From assembly GCA_016223085.1 (NCBI GenBank), contig JACRPS010000004.1, positions 124,001 through 188,000 of the forward strand: a stretch of DNA of 64,000 bases. The letters run 5' to 3'. Below are positions 16,264-25,138 of the stretch, piece after piece. Under the pieces are notes generated by a model that was not told where the DNA came from, did no database searches, and saw only the letters and a list, made by a program, of their open reading frames with translations. Source of the stretch: Chloroflexota bacterium. Lineage in GTDB: Bacteria; Chloroflexota; Anaerolineae; Aggregatilineales; Phototrophicaceae. The position numbers and the translations under genes were made by a program. Positions within the stretch are counted from its first letter, which is position 1; each line of letters opens with the position of its first letter.

Positions 16264-16938
16264 ATGACCGAGGTTGTGATGCTGGACATTAAACCGATCA
16301 AACTGGTTATTGCCGACAAACATACCATGCTGCGGCGCGGGTTGGCCGCTTCAATCGAGAACTGCGCCGATATGGAATTGATCGGGGAAGCCGGGACGGC
16401 CAAGGAACTGACCGAGTTGTGTGCGCAGCTGCGACCGGACGTGGTGCTGATGGACATCTCCCTGCCGGATATGGACGGTGAGCAGGTGCTGCGGATCATT
16501 CGCCGTCACAGCCCCCGGTCGCGGGTGCTGGTACTGACCAGCTTTGTCAGCGAAGGCATGGTGAAGATGGCAGTCAGCGCCGGCGCGGTTGGCTATTTGC
16601 ACAAAAGCATCGAGTGCGAAGCACTGGTGCAGGCCATCCGGGACGCCTACAACGGCAAAGCCACTCTGTCGCGGGACGCCGAGCAGGCATTGGTGCAGGC
16701 GCTCCAGCAGCCAATTCTCACGCCACAACTGCTCACGGGACGCGAACGCGAGGTGCTCAGCCTGATGGCGCGCGGCTTCACCAACGCCCAGATTGCTGAA
16801 CACCTCACGATCAGCATTCTGACGGTGAAAAAACACGTCAGCAGCATCTTTACCAAGTTGCAGACCAGCAACCGCCGACAGGCCGTTGCCCTCGCCGTCC
16901 AGCACAGGCTGACGACAGACTGGTACGCGCAGAGATAA
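16264..16938 (+). CDS. NarL/LuxR-family response regulator
   Basis: This 224-residue transcription factor has a receiver domain with the phospho-acceptor Asp in VVLMDISLPDMDG (D64), and a C-terminal LuxR-type helix-turn-helix (LTGREREVLSLMARG, IAEHLTISILTVKKHV). The usual acidic pair at the start is reduced to IADKH, with one Asp. A second ATG at 16279, with GAGG 5 bases upstream, may be the true start. No sensor kinase lies nearby, so it is an orphan. It may regulate the adjacent glycosyltransferase genes, but no binding site can be assigned. Confidence 0.93.
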   Translation: MTEVVMLDIKPIKLVIADKHTMLRRGLAASIENCADMELIGEAGTAKELTELCAQLRPDVVLMDISLPDMDGEQVLRIIRRHSPRSRVLVLTSFVSEGMVKMAVSAGAVGYLHKSIECEALVQAIRDAYNGKATLSRDAEQALVQALQQPILTPQLLTGREREVLSLMARGFTNAQIAEHLTISILTVKKHVSSIFTKLQTSNRRQAVALAVQHRLTTDWYAQR

Positions 16939-16940
16939 AC

Positions 16941-17234
16941 TCATCCACCGGCGACGGGCGGCAGCAGCAGCACGTCATCAGTGGGGTGCAGCGGCGTATC
17001 CAACCCTTGCAGGAAATCAGCATGGCGTCCATTAATCAGCAGCAGCACGCCGGGCAGCAGTTCCCCGCGCGGATTTACAACGTGTTCCGCCAGTGCCGGA
17101 TGGTCACACTGGACGGCGGCCAGTAGATCGCTGGCTGTCGCGCCGTTCATCAGGCTGACCGCGATACTTCTGGCTTTCGCCACCGTTCGCAGACTGGCAA
17201 GCAGCCGCACCTGAATCACAATGGTCTCACTCAC
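16941..17234 (-). CDS. MoaD/ThiS-like sulfur carrier protein
   Basis: This 97-residue ubiquitin-like protein ends in the diagnostic Gly-Gly (LLLPPVAGG), the site of thiocarboxylation. It has the family strand pattern IVIQVRLLASLRTVA ... VLLLINGRHADF. The GTG at 17232-17234, just after the aldolase stop, is the likely start; a longer upstream frame overlaps the aldolase gene. Its place beside a tungsten-pterin aldehyde oxidoreductase fits sulfur delivery for molybdopterin synthesis. Convergent with the response regulator gene, 2 bases apart. Confidence 0.85.
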   Translation of the reverse strand: MSETIVIQVRLLASLRTVAKARSIAVSLMNGATASDLLAAVQCDHPALAEHVVNPRGELLPGVLLLINGRHADFLQGLDTPLHPTDDVLLLPPVAGG

Positions 17235-17239
17235 GGCGC

Positions 17240-17851
17240 TTACCACGTGGTGTACGATGCGCTGTGCTTGCGGTACTCGATCATCTCCTCGTTTAACTGC
17301 CTGGCGTAGAAAATGATCTCGCAGGCTTCTTCCAGCGCGTCCGTCCACTGGAAGGCCTCATCCAGCGTCTGGCCGGTGGCGAAACTGCCGTGCCCACGCA
17401 TCATGACGATCTTGTAGGACTTTAGAGCGTCGGCAATCGTGTTCGCCATCGTCGGCGAACCGGAAGCAAATTCAACCTCCACCACCGGGATTTTCTTCAA
17501 CAGGTACGAACCTTCGTTGTCAATCGGAATGATCTCGTCCCGCGACAGTGACATGGCAATGGCACGGCGTGGGTGCCCGTGCACAACGGCCAGCGCCGGC
17601 GTTGCCTTGTAAATCGCCCGATGCACGATCAATTCGGTCGAGGCCAGCGCCACGCCGCTGTCGTTTTTGTCCAGCCCGGTTTCAATCAGGTCATGCGGCT
17701 TGAGGTTGCCCAGCATCGCACCGCGCCGCTTAATGATAATACGGTCGCCAAAACGCACGCTGATATTGCCGCCGTGCGAGGAGCACAGGTTATGCAGATA
17801 CATGTCCCGCCCGATGTCGCGGAACATCTCATAAACGCGCTGGTCTATCAT
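17240..17851 (-). CDS. Class II aldolase/adducin family protein
   Basis: This 203-residue protein resembles L-fuculose-phosphate aldolase and related Zn enzymes that split or epimerise sugar phosphates. Metal-site histidines are visible in VVHGHPRRA and RGHGSFATG, and the active-site Ser/Gly segment is SSHGGNISVR. It overlaps the aldehyde oxidoreductase stop as ATGA and precedes the MoaD-like gene, so the three are one transcription unit. It may make an aldehyde that the oxidoreductase then oxidises (inference). The substrate is unknown. Confidence 0.9.
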   Translation of the reverse strand: MIDQRVYEMFRDIGRDMYLHNLCSSHGGNISVRFGDRIIIKRRGAMLGNLKPHDLIETGLDKNDSGVALASTELIVHRAIYKATPALAVVHGHPRRAIAMSLSRDEIIPIDNEGSYLLKKIPVVEVEFASGSPTMANTIADALKSYKIVMMRGHGSFATGQTLDEAFQWTDALEEACEIIFYARQLNEEMIEYRKHSASYTTW

Positions 17852-19638
17852 CGCGCCACCTCCACCAGTTCGGCCAATCCCAGTTCTTCCAGTTTCTTTG
17901 GCTTTGGCACGCCGTTTTCGTCCCAGCCGCGCGCCCGGTAATATTCCGCCAGCATTGGCTCCAGTTGGCTGACCTGCCCGGCGCTGGCACCGGTCGCCGG
18001 CTCGTTCAGCAGGCGCGGCGGCAGCATATCGTCCACCCGCGTAAAGCCTTCGCGCAGGTTGTACAGCCGTTCCAGATTATAGATGCGTTCGCCGGCCTGA
18101 ATCAGCTCGCCGGTTGGGTATTCGACGCCGGTCAGCGCCGTGAGCGCGCGCGCGAAATATTCGTCAGCAACCGCGATATTGGCGAACTTGCACACCACCA
18201 GCGAGTCAATCACCGCCGAGCCGTTCTGGTGCAGGATGACGAAGCCCGCTTTACCGTGTACCTGCATCCGGTCAATCAGCTTCGGCAGTCCCAGAACTTC
18301 CATGCCCAGCATGTTGCCACGCATGTGGCAGCCGCCCCGGTTGCTGGTTGCATACAGCAGGCCCTGCCCCTGCATCCCGCGCGGGTCATAGGCCGGCATT
18401 TCCATCTTCTTGACACTCATCGAAAGCTCCGGCGCGCCATACCGTGCTGCCAACCGGGCACTGCCGTCCGCCAGTTTATCACCCAGACCGCGCCGGTAGC
18501 CGATGTCCTCAACCATGCGTTCCAGCAGGTCGGCGCGGCCAAAACGTAGATCGCTGTTGAGCAGGCCGCGCTCGGTCAGTTCCATTGCGCAGGCAATGGT
18601 TGAACCGGCGGTGATGGTATCCATACCCAGATCATTACACAGATAGTTGGCGTTGGTGATGGCTTCCAGATCGTCAACGCCACACGCCGCGCCAAACGCC
18701 CAGGAAGTCTCGTACTCCGGCCCTTCACCCTCGCCCTTGCCGGTTTTGGTGATGCGGGTGCAGGCAATCGGGCACGCCCAGCACGCCTGATTCTTTTCCA
18801 GCAGCGTTTCCGTAAGGGTTTCGCCGCTGATGGCCTCCGCATTCTCAAAATACGACTGCTGGAAGTTGCGCGTAGGCAGCGCGCCAATGGCGTTGACGAT
18901 GTTCATGATGACCGCCGTGCCAAATTCCGGGAACGCCTGCGATGTGATCGGGTTGGCCTTCAGCATCTTGGTCGCTTCGTATTCGACAAATTTGAAGCGT
19001 TCCCTGTCGTCAACCTCGGTTTTTACCCGCCCCTGCACGACAACGGCTTTCAGGTTTTTGCTGCACATCACCGCGCCGGGGCCGCCCCGTGCCGCCGACC
19101 GGCTGACATCGTTCATGATCGCCGCGAACAGCACGCCGTTTTCGCCCGCCGGGCCGATGCACAGGACGCTGCGTTTATTTTTGTCCTGCCCCAAAGCAGC
19201 AGATGTTTCCGAAACGGTTTTACCCCACAGGTGCGCCGCGTCCTTGATTTCAACAGTGCTTTCGTTAATCTCCAGGTACACTGGAGATGAGGCTTTCCCC
19301 TTCACAATCAGCACGTCGTGGCCGGTGCGTTTGAAGTGCATCCCCCACCAGCCGCCGGAATTGGCATCGAGTACCGTGCCGGTCAGCGGCGATTTGGTGC
19401 TAACGGAAAAGCGGTTGCTGGTCTGAAACCCGGTCGCCGTCAGCGGGCCAACACAGAAGATCAGCGCGTTTTCGGGAGACAGCGGTTCAATCTCCGGCCC
19501 GACGAGATCCCACAGCAGCCGCGCGCCCAGCCCACGCCCGCCAATAAACTGCCGCGCCATATTGGGATCAAGTGGTCGAGTAGCGACCTCGCGGGTGGTC
19601 AGGTCCACCACCAGAACTTTCCCCATCCAACCTTTCAT
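17848..19638 (-). CDS. Tungsten aldehyde:ferredoxin oxidoreductase family protein
   Basis: This 596-residue enzyme oxidises aldehydes to acids with ferredoxin as electron acceptor, using tungsten bis-pterin. Features of the AOR family include MKGWMGKVLVVDLTT at the N-terminus, GGRGLGARLLWD for the pterin loop and ARGGPGAVMCSKNLKAVV. The [4Fe-4S] ligands are CWACPIAC (CxxCxxxC) plus a distant Cys near VVCKFAN. The ATG at 19636-19638 gives the canonical start; GTG 19645-19647 is an alternative. It leads the operon with aldolase and MoaD-like genes and suggests anaerobic or microaerobic life. Confidence 0.92.
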   Translation of the reverse strand: MKGWMGKVLVVDLTTREVATRPLDPNMARQFIGGRGLGARLLWDLVGPEIEPLSPENALIFCVGPLTATGFQTSNRFSVSTKSPLTGTVLDANSGGWWGMHFKRTGHDVLIVKGKASSPVYLEINESTVEIKDAAHLWGKTVSETSAALGQDKNKRSVLCIGPAGENGVLFAAIMNDVSRSAARGGPGAVMCSKNLKAVVVQGRVKTEVDDRERFKFVEYEATKMLKANPITSQAFPEFGTAVIMNIVNAIGALPTRNFQQSYFENAEAISGETLTETLLEKNQACWACPIACTRITKTGKGEGEGPEYETSWAFGAACGVDDLEAITNANYLCNDLGMDTITAGSTIACAMELTERGLLNSDLRFGRADLLERMVEDIGYRRGLGDKLADGSARLAARYGAPELSMSVKKMEMPAYDPRGMQGQGLLYATSNRGGCHMRGNMLGMEVLGLPKLIDRMQVHGKAGFVILHQNGSAVIDSLVVCKFANIAVADEYFARALTALTGVEYPTGELIQAGERIYNLERLYNLREGFTRVDDMLPPRLLNEPATGASAGQVSQLEPMLAEYYRARGWDENGVPKPKKLEELGLAELVEVAR

Positions 19639-19712
19639 CGGCGTCACCCCTGGCCTAAGCCACCATAAGAAATATGATCAGGCTTTCGTTTGTTTTCGTT
19701 TTGAAGTCAAAC

Positions 19713-19741
19713 ATTTTAGAAAAACACAAAACGCTGTTAAA
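19713..19741 (-). promoter_or_regulatory. Promoter of the aldehyde oxidoreductase operon
   Basis: On the minus strand TTTAAC (19741-19736) and TAAAAT (19718-19713) are separated by 17 bases. The start would lie near 19706, about 70 bases before the ATG. A 7-base inverted repeat, CGTTTTG (19697-19703) and CAAAACG (19727-19733), brackets the -10 box. Confidence 0.45.
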
Positions 19742-19854
19742 CGGATTGTAAAACCAGCCAGGGGAAAACCACAGTGAAGGACATCACGTCTCCGGTACAA
19801 CATTTGTCCTGCCACAGATGACGTTGGGCAGCACGCCAAGCCGGAGTTGCTGCC

Positions 19855-19884
19855 TTGTTTGCCACTGGCATCCCAGCCTATAAT
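19855..19884 (+). promoter_or_regulatory. Promoter of the solute-binding-like gene
   Basis: TTGTTT (19855-19860) and a perfect TATAAT (19879-19884) are 18 bases apart, 38 bases before the ATG at 19922. This supports the shorter start of that gene. Confidence 0.55.
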
Positions 19885-19921
19885 GTCCAAAGCAGTTTGT
19901 ACATTCGTCACAAGGTCTTCC

Positions 19922-20722
19922 ATGCCTCGGACATATCGCGTTTATACTTTCCTTGCCCCTGCCCTGCTGCCGGTGTACCAAGTTATCACCCGGTATCTGG
20001 CGCGGCAGTTAAACTACCCAATGGAGTTGCAGGTCGGGCAGTCCTATGATGATCTTGCGCACGCCGATTTTAGCTTTATTTGCGGTCTGCCTTACGTGCT
20101 GCGAACGTTGCCGCGCCGGTCACCGCCACAGTTTCATGCGCTGGCAGCGCCGGTGCTGATCGGCGAACGCTACCAGGAGCGCCCAATCTACTTTTCCGAC
20201 GTGATCGTCCACCGTGACAGCCCGCATCAAACGTTTGCGGATTTGCGCGGCTGCACGTGGACTTACAACGAGCCAGAATCACAGTCCGGTTACGGCATCA
20301 CGCGTTACCATCTGCTGCGGCTGGGCGAAACCAATGGTTATTTTGGACGGGTGCTGGAAGCCGGTTTTCACCAGCAGGCGATACGGTTGGTTGCCGAGCA
20401 GCAGGTAGACGCGGCAGCGATTGACTCCCACGTGCTGGAGATCGAACTGCGCGACCATCCCCGGCTGGCACAGCAGCTTCGGATAGTGGACAGCTTTGGC
20501 CCATCCACGATCCAGCCGTTTGTGGCAGCTGCCCATATTTCAGAGAGCGTGCAACGGGAGGTGCAGGACATTCTGACGGAGATGCACACCGATGACAAGG
20601 TACACACTTCCCTTACAAGCGGCCTCATCAGCCGCTTTGTAGCCGTCAAGGATGCCGATTATGATGATATACGGGGGATGCTCAGTGCCTGCGAACAGGC
20701 CGGTTTCTGGACGTTACGCTAG
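19922..20722 (+). CDS. PhnD-like phosphate/phosphonate-type solute-binding protein
   Basis: This 266-residue protein matches the PhnD/SsuA-type periplasmic binding fold. It has a FICGLPYVLR segment, LRGCTWTYNEPESQSG (the ligand loop of PhnD proteins) and a VDAAAIDSHVLE hinge. The ATG at 19922, with AAGG upstream and a promoter 38 bases away, gives an N-terminus (MPRTYRVYTFLAPALLPVY) without a typical signal peptide. It may therefore be cytoplasmic or carry an unusual leader. No ABC permease or ATPase is next to it. The ligand is unknown. Confidence 0.8.
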   Translation: MPRTYRVYTFLAPALLPVYQVITRYLARQLNYPMELQVGQSYDDLAHADFSFICGLPYVLRTLPRRSPPQFHALAAPVLIGERYQERPIYFSDVIVHRDSPHQTFADLRGCTWTYNEPESQSGYGITRYHLLRLGETNGYFGRVLEAGFHQQAIRLVAEQQVDAAAIDSHVLEIELRDHPRLAQQLRIVDSFGPSTIQPFVAAAHISESVQREVQDILTEMHTDDKVHTSLTSGLISRFVAVKDADYDDIRGMLSACEQAGFWTLR

Positions 20723-20726
20723 GTCA

Positions 20727-22103
20727 TCACGGCGAAGACGATGAGTTTTCGATTTTGCGTCGCCGCGCCACCATCGGCAGTCCACCAGATGGCCGCAACG
20801 TAAACCGGAAATCGGGATGCATGATGTAACCGGGCGCGGGCGTCAGCCGGTAGTGCTGGAGAATCGTTGCCAGCGCCAGCCGCGCTTCCATCATGGCAAA
20901 GGCGTTCCCCAGGCAGATGCGCGGTCCGACTCCGAACGGTAGATAGGCATATCTGTCAATGTTGGCCTCGTTTTCCACGCTGAATCGCTCCGGCCTGAAC
21001 CGTGCCGGCTCGTCGCAGAAACGCGGATCGTGGTGCAGCGTCCACTGCGACAATACCACCATCGTGCCGCGCGGAATCACGTATCCCCCAATTTCAACGT
21101 CCTCAACTGCATCGCGGGAAATCGCCACACTGGTGGGGTAACAGCGCATCGCCTCTTTTATCACCATCTCGGTATACGGCAGCCGCGCCAGATCATCCAG
21201 CGTTACCGGGCGGCCAGTCGGCAGCACGCGGTCAATCTCATCCAGCAGTTTCGCTTCCACCTCAGGATGCTGTGACAGCAGGTAAAACGTCCACGTCAGT
21301 GTGTTCGCAGTCGTCTCATAGCCCGCACCAAACAGGGTCATCACTTCATTGCGGAGCTGGTCGTCGCTCATGCCCCCGCCCTCCGATGCCATGACCAGCA
21401 TCGAGAGCAGATCGCCGGTATCCCGCCCTGACTGGCGGCGCTCCTCGATGATCGGCTGCAATACCCGGTCAATCGCGGCGACTGATTGGCGCACAGCACG
21501 GTTTTCCCGGGTAGGCAGCCAGTACGGCAGGCGAACGCTGTTTTGACGCGCAATGCGATGGCCCACCACTTCAAACAACCTTGAGAAGGCCGCCCCTGCC
21601 GAATCATCGCGCAGGTCAGCATCAAACAGGGCTTTGGTGACAATGCCCATTGTCAGGTGCATCATTTCGCGGCTGACCGACAGCGTTTGCCCATCACGCC
21701 AGCCGTCCACGAGTTGGCGGGCGTGGCTGACCATAATATTGGCATACGCGCCAATGCGCCGGGTGTGGAAGGCGGGCTGCATCAAGTGGCGCTGGCGCTT
21801 CCAGAAGTCACCATCGCCGGTAAAGACGTTGTTGCCAACCGAATCTTCAAATACGCGCTTGAGCAGTTTCGACTTCTGGAACTGGGCCGCCTTCGTCACC
21901 ATCACTTCACGCACCAGATCGGGATGGTTGATAAACACCATACGCCTCGGCCCCAGCGCCAGCAGCACCATGTCGCCGTACTGCGCCAGCAGTTCAAACG
22001 CTGCGAGCGGATCGGCGGAAAGTTGTCGCCCGTTGCGCAGCAGAAACCATAGTCCCGGCCCCGGCAGCTTTTTCTGGCTCACACCATACTCCTGACCCAA
22101 CAT
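20727..22103 (-). CDS. Cytochrome P450
   Basis: This 458-residue soluble P450 oxidises a hydrophobic substrate with O2. The haem ligand loop is FGVGPRICLGNAFA with Cys 397. The I-helix reads LFGAGYETTANTL and the K-helix ExxR is KEAMR. The sequence most resembles the bacterial CYP102/CYP4-like group that acts on fatty acids. The start could be the ATG at 22103 or a GTG at 22082 with CAGGAG upstream. It lies 8 bases after an aldo-keto reductase gene, so the two may share a substrate chain. No ferredoxin or reductase gene is adjacent. Confidence 0.93.
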   Translation of the reverse strand: MLGQEYGVSQKKLPGPGLWFLLRNGRQLSADPLAAFELLAQYGDMVLLALGPRRMVFINHPDLVREVMVTKAAQFQKSKLLKRVFEDSVGNNVFTGDGDFWKRQRHLMQPAFHTRRIGAYANIMVSHARQLVDGWRDGQTLSVSREMMHLTMGIVTKALFDADLRDDSAGAAFSRLFEVVGHRIARQNSVRLPYWLPTRENRAVRQSVAAIDRVLQPIIEERRQSGRDTGDLLSMLVMASEGGGMSDDQLRNEVMTLFGAGYETTANTLTWTFYLLSQHPEVEAKLLDEIDRVLPTGRPVTLDDLARLPYTEMVIKEAMRCYPTSVAISRDAVEDVEIGGYVIPRGTMVVLSQWTLHHDPRFCDEPARFRPERFSVENEANIDRYAYLPFGVGPRICLGNAFAMMEARLALATILQHYRLTPAPGYIMHPDFRFTLRPSGGLPMVARRRKIENSSSSP

Positions 22104-22111
22104 TGCCGCCG

Positions 22112-23107
22112 CTAATTCCAGGCAAGCCGGCTGCGTGTCTCCCAGTAGACTTCCGGCGCTTCGGCCAACGTGCCGAGTTGTACAGCCACCTCATCGTCCC
22201 AGCGCACAGTAACAGCCTGCACATTCGAGCGCAGTTGATCCACTGTTGCCGCGCCGCTGAGAACCACGTCAGCCCAGGGCTGCGCCAGCGCGGCAGCGAG
22301 TGCCAGCGCATCTACTGTCGTTTCCAGACGTTCCGCCTCGCGCCGCAGCAGCGCCAGTTTAGCGGCAAATTCCGGCTGGTCGTTGCGCGGCGTCAGTCGG
22401 CCATTTGCCAGCGCCTCCTTGACGATCACACCCATGCCCGCCGTGTGCGCCGCCGCCAGCGCCGAACCTGCCGATGGTTCGAGCAGATTCCAGGTCGCCT
22501 GCACGGTGTCAAACAGGCGCGTGCCGTCTACCGTAACACCTAACGCTTTGTCCAATAACTCCGCCTGGTTCGCGCCGCTTAACGTCAGGCCGATGGCGAT
22601 TCCCTGCCCTTTCAGCCGGGCGAGTTCCGCCAGCACTTCAGTATTGTCCAGCACGCCACTATCGAAAGTGGCGGAATGAATCTGGTACAGCCGCAAATAG
22701 CCGTTCAGATTCGCCTGCGTTTCGCCCCACTGGCGGCGCAGCACCGGCAGCGAATGCTCCTTGACTTCGTGTTTTTCGGCTTCGACCTGCCAGCCGGCAG
22801 TATAGGTGTAGCCCCACTTGGAGCCAACCACTACGTCCTCACGCGGCACACGGCGCGACTCCAGCCACGCGCCGAGGAACGGCTCCGCCCGACCATACGA
22901 GCGCGCGGCGTCAAAATAAGCCACGCCCAGCCGCCAGGCTTCATCCAGCACGTCATGGGCATGACGCTGCATCGCTTCGACGGAATAATCCTGCTTCAGA
23001 TCATTGGCATGACCGAGGTTGATGTAACCGGGGCGACCGAGCGCCGCCAGCCCAAGTCCCAACGGCGAAACGAGTAGCGAAGTGGAGCCAAGCGAACGCC
23101 GATTCAT
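22112..23107 (-). CDS. Aldo/keto reductase
   Basis: This 331-residue NADPH-dependent reductase has the AKR TIM-barrel tetrad. Asp and Tyr lie in YFDAARSYGRAEPFLG, Lys in VGSKWG and His in LYQIHS. The ATG at 23105-23107 overlaps the upstream nuclease stop as ATGA, which fixes the start; a longer frame to 23128 is not needed. The substrate is unknown, and members reduce sugars, aldehydes or quinones. It is followed at 8 bases by the P450 gene. Confidence 0.92.
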   Translation of the reverse strand: MNRRSLGSTSLLVSPLGLGLAALGRPGYINLGHANDLKQDYSVEAMQRHAHDVLDEAWRLGVAYFDAARSYGRAEPFLGAWLESRRVPREDVVVGSKWGYTYTAGWQVEAEKHEVKEHSLPVLRRQWGETQANLNGYLRLYQIHSATFDSGVLDNTEVLAELARLKGQGIAIGLTLSGANQAELLDKALGVTVDGTRLFDTVQATWNLLEPSAGSALAAAHTAGMGVIVKEALANGRLTPRNDQPEFAAKLALLRREAERLETTVDALALAAALAQPWADVVLSGAATVDQLRSNVQAVTVRWDDEVAVQLGTLAEAPEVYWETRSRLAWN

Positions 23108-24549
23108 AAGCTGTTGTTCACCATCCACTGCCAGATGAGCGCCAGCGCGTCCACGTCGGCGCGATTGTAAGCACAGGCGCGCGCCAGCCGCCGGGCGTTG
23201 CCATCCAGCAGCCAGGCGTTGTAATCGGCCCAGGCCGTGAAAGCGTCCGTGCCTTCCGGCCAGTGAAAACCGAGATATGGCGCTACTTTTTTGATACTTG
23301 TTCCGCGCACCGGCAGCGCCATGGTCTGGCGGAAGGTGCGGTTGAGATCGTGCAGCCGGTCATCGAGCGCCCGCACCACGTCCGTTGGCGCGGTGCTGCG
23401 CAGAACGCCCTTCTCAAAACTGCCCCAGTGATAAACCGGGCCGGGCAGTTCACTGGCAGCGTCGGCCACCAGGCGCCAGCCTTCGTCACTGTCTCGGATC
23501 ATTATAATCACCTGTCCATCTGGCAGCGTCAGGCTGTCCGCGTCACAGTAGGCATCCACAATCGCCACACGGGTCTGGCCGTCCGCGCCCTGCCAGCCAA
23601 AACACCACACGCCGCCGTCGTCCATACGGGTTTCCAGGTCGAGCATGACACCCGGCAGGCGCGTTTTTTCCGGCAACGGGCAGCGCGGCACTGGCATTCC
23701 GCTGACAACCGCGCGCGCGTGCGCGTGCAGTTCCAGCGCCCGCGTTTTGCCCACACCCTTAAACCGGCTTAACTCCTGCGGCGGCAGCGCCAGTATATCA
23801 TCCAGCGTGTGAACACCGTCGCGCTGCATATGCATCCACGTCTGCCGTGACAGACCGGGCAGCAGCGCTACCGAACGCCCATCAGCAGCGGCCTGGGTGC
23901 AGGCCGCCTTCCAGGGGCAGGTCTGGCAGTGGCTGCCCAGGAACACCGGCGGCGCGGCTGGCGCTGCCAGCAGGTCGGTAGCACGGCCCAACGCGGCCAT
24001 CAAACGGTTCTTGTCGTAGCGGTGTTCGACCACGTTCAGCGGGCGGTTGTCGCTATCGCGCCCCATCCAGAACCAGCCGGAAGGTTCAACGCCCTGCGCC
24101 TCGTTTAGCAGCCACACGTAGAAATCCAACTGCAAGCGGTCTTCGGCACTGACCTCTTTGCGCAGTTTGATCTCCACCGGTTCGTAACACCACCCGCCTA
24201 ACCGCGACGGCTGCGCCACGCGCCGCAGCCAGTCCACCCGCCCGCGCACCGTGACCGGCGGTTGTAATGACAGCGTGCGCTCAAAAGCCGCGCCGCGAAT
24301 ACCCGCGACTCCCTGTTCCATCAACGACCGGGTGATCTCCACCAAATCCCGCCAGTCCACCGCCACGACCGGCATTGCCTTGCCAAACATGGCCGCGCTG
24401 ACAGCTTCCTCATGGCGGATACCTCCGGCAAAGGCTTCGACCGGCACGATTTCCCGCGCCAGCGGGTCGCCAGCATGGTCGAGCCAGATGCGGCGCTCGC
24501 AGATACTTAAATAACGAAGGGTATAAGCAGTGATGATCGGATTGCTCAT
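23104..24549 (-). CDS. TM0106-family RecB-like nuclease with RNase H-like domain
   Basis: This 481-residue protein resembles TM0106-type putative nucleases. Residues 1-220 form a PD-(D/E)XK domain: a Cys near the start (SICERR), RGRVDWL, PVEIKLRK and QLDFYVWLL. A Cys cluster near residues 208-217 (HCQTCPWKAAC) probably holds a [4Fe-4S] centre together with the early Cys, as in Cas4 and AddB. A helix-hairpin-helix (LSRFKGVGKTRALELHA) follows, then an exonuclease-like RNase H domain (MLDLETRMDD, HWGSFEKG, AYNRADVDALALIW). A DNA repair role is likely. No CRISPR or cas genes are seen. The ATG at 24549 overlaps the upstream stop (ATGA). Confidence 0.85.
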   Translation of the reverse strand: MSNPIITAYTLRYLSICERRIWLDHAGDPLAREIVPVEAFAGGIRHEEAVSAAMFGKAMPVVAVDWRDLVEITRSLMEQGVAGIRGAAFERTLSLQPPVTVRGRVDWLRRVAQPSRLGGWCYEPVEIKLRKEVSAEDRLQLDFYVWLLNEAQGVEPSGWFWMGRDSDNRPLNVVEHRYDKNRLMAALGRATDLLAAPAAPPVFLGSHCQTCPWKAACTQAAADGRSVALLPGLSRQTWMHMQRDGVHTLDDILALPPQELSRFKGVGKTRALELHAHARAVVSGMPVPRCPLPEKTRLPGVMLDLETRMDDGGVWCFGWQGADGQTRVAIVDAYCDADSLTLPDGQVIIMIRDSDEGWRLVADAASELPGPVYHWGSFEKGVLRSTAPTDVVRALDDRLHDLNRTFRQTMALPVRGTSIKKVAPYLGFHWPEGTDAFTAWADYNAWLLDGNARRLARACAYNRADVDALALIWQWMVNNSL

Positions 24550-25136
24550 GTTGTTTCCAGAATTTCCAGGCAGCATTCCACCGCATCCATCATGATTGCC
24601 AGTGGCAATCCATCGGAATGGTCGGCTGGTTCGGACAATGGCGGAACATGAATAAAGCCGCAGGCCGCGCCGCTGCCCATCCGTTCCAGTTCGCGCCGCG
24701 CGACGTAAAACACGTGGTTGCAGACGTAAGCGCCGGCATGGTTGGAAATCGCTGCGGGAATCCCGCGTGCCTGCAGCGCCGCCAGCATTGTATCCAACGG
24801 CAGGTTTGACCAGTAGGCGGGCGGCCCAGCCGGGTCAATCAGGCGACCGGTGGCTAAATCGCCGGCATTATCGGGAATTGCAGCATCGTTCAGGTTCAGC
24901 GCCACCCGTTCCAGATTGATGGCCTTCCGGTTCTGTGCGATGCCCAGGCATACGACCGCCTCCGGCTGGTAGCTGTGAATCAGGTCAACGATCCAGCGTC
25001 CGGCTGCCGCGTATTCCACCGGCAGCACGGCGGTCACCAGATGGGACACAGGATGACGCGCCGCAACTGCTTCAATGATAAGCTGGGAGGGATTCACCGC
25101 CACACTGCCGAAGCTGGTGAAACCCGTCAGGATCAT
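24546..25136 (-). CDS. pcp: Pyroglutamyl-peptidase I
   Basis: This 196-residue C15 cysteine peptidase removes N-terminal pyroglutamate from peptides. The N-terminus (MILTGFTSFGSVAVNPS) and the IDN-type segment (AAIPDNAG) fit the family. The catalytic Cys is in YVCNHVFY, the His in FIHVPPL, and the Glu in the INLERVALN stretch. The ATG at 25134-25136 starts just after the upstream stop, and a TTG at 25142 is a weaker choice. It sits in a coupled run with a HAD phosphatase and the RecB-like nuclease. The role of this grouping is unclear. Confidence 0.9.
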   Translation of the reverse strand: MILTGFTSFGSVAVNPSQLIIEAVAARHPVSHLVTAVLPVEYAAAGRWIVDLIHSYQPEAVVCLGIAQNRKAINLERVALNLNDAAIPDNAGDLATGRLIDPAGPPAYWSNLPLDTMLAALQARGIPAAISNHAGAYVCNHVFYVARRELERMGSGAACGFIHVPPLSEPADHSDGLPLAIMMDAVECCLEILETT

Positions 25137-25138
25137 CG

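Noticed and set aside
23104-24549. RecB/Cas4-like nuclease as a sign of a CRISPR locus
   Set aside because: No repeats, cas1/cas2 or interference genes are near; the domain order matches TM0106-type repair nucleases.
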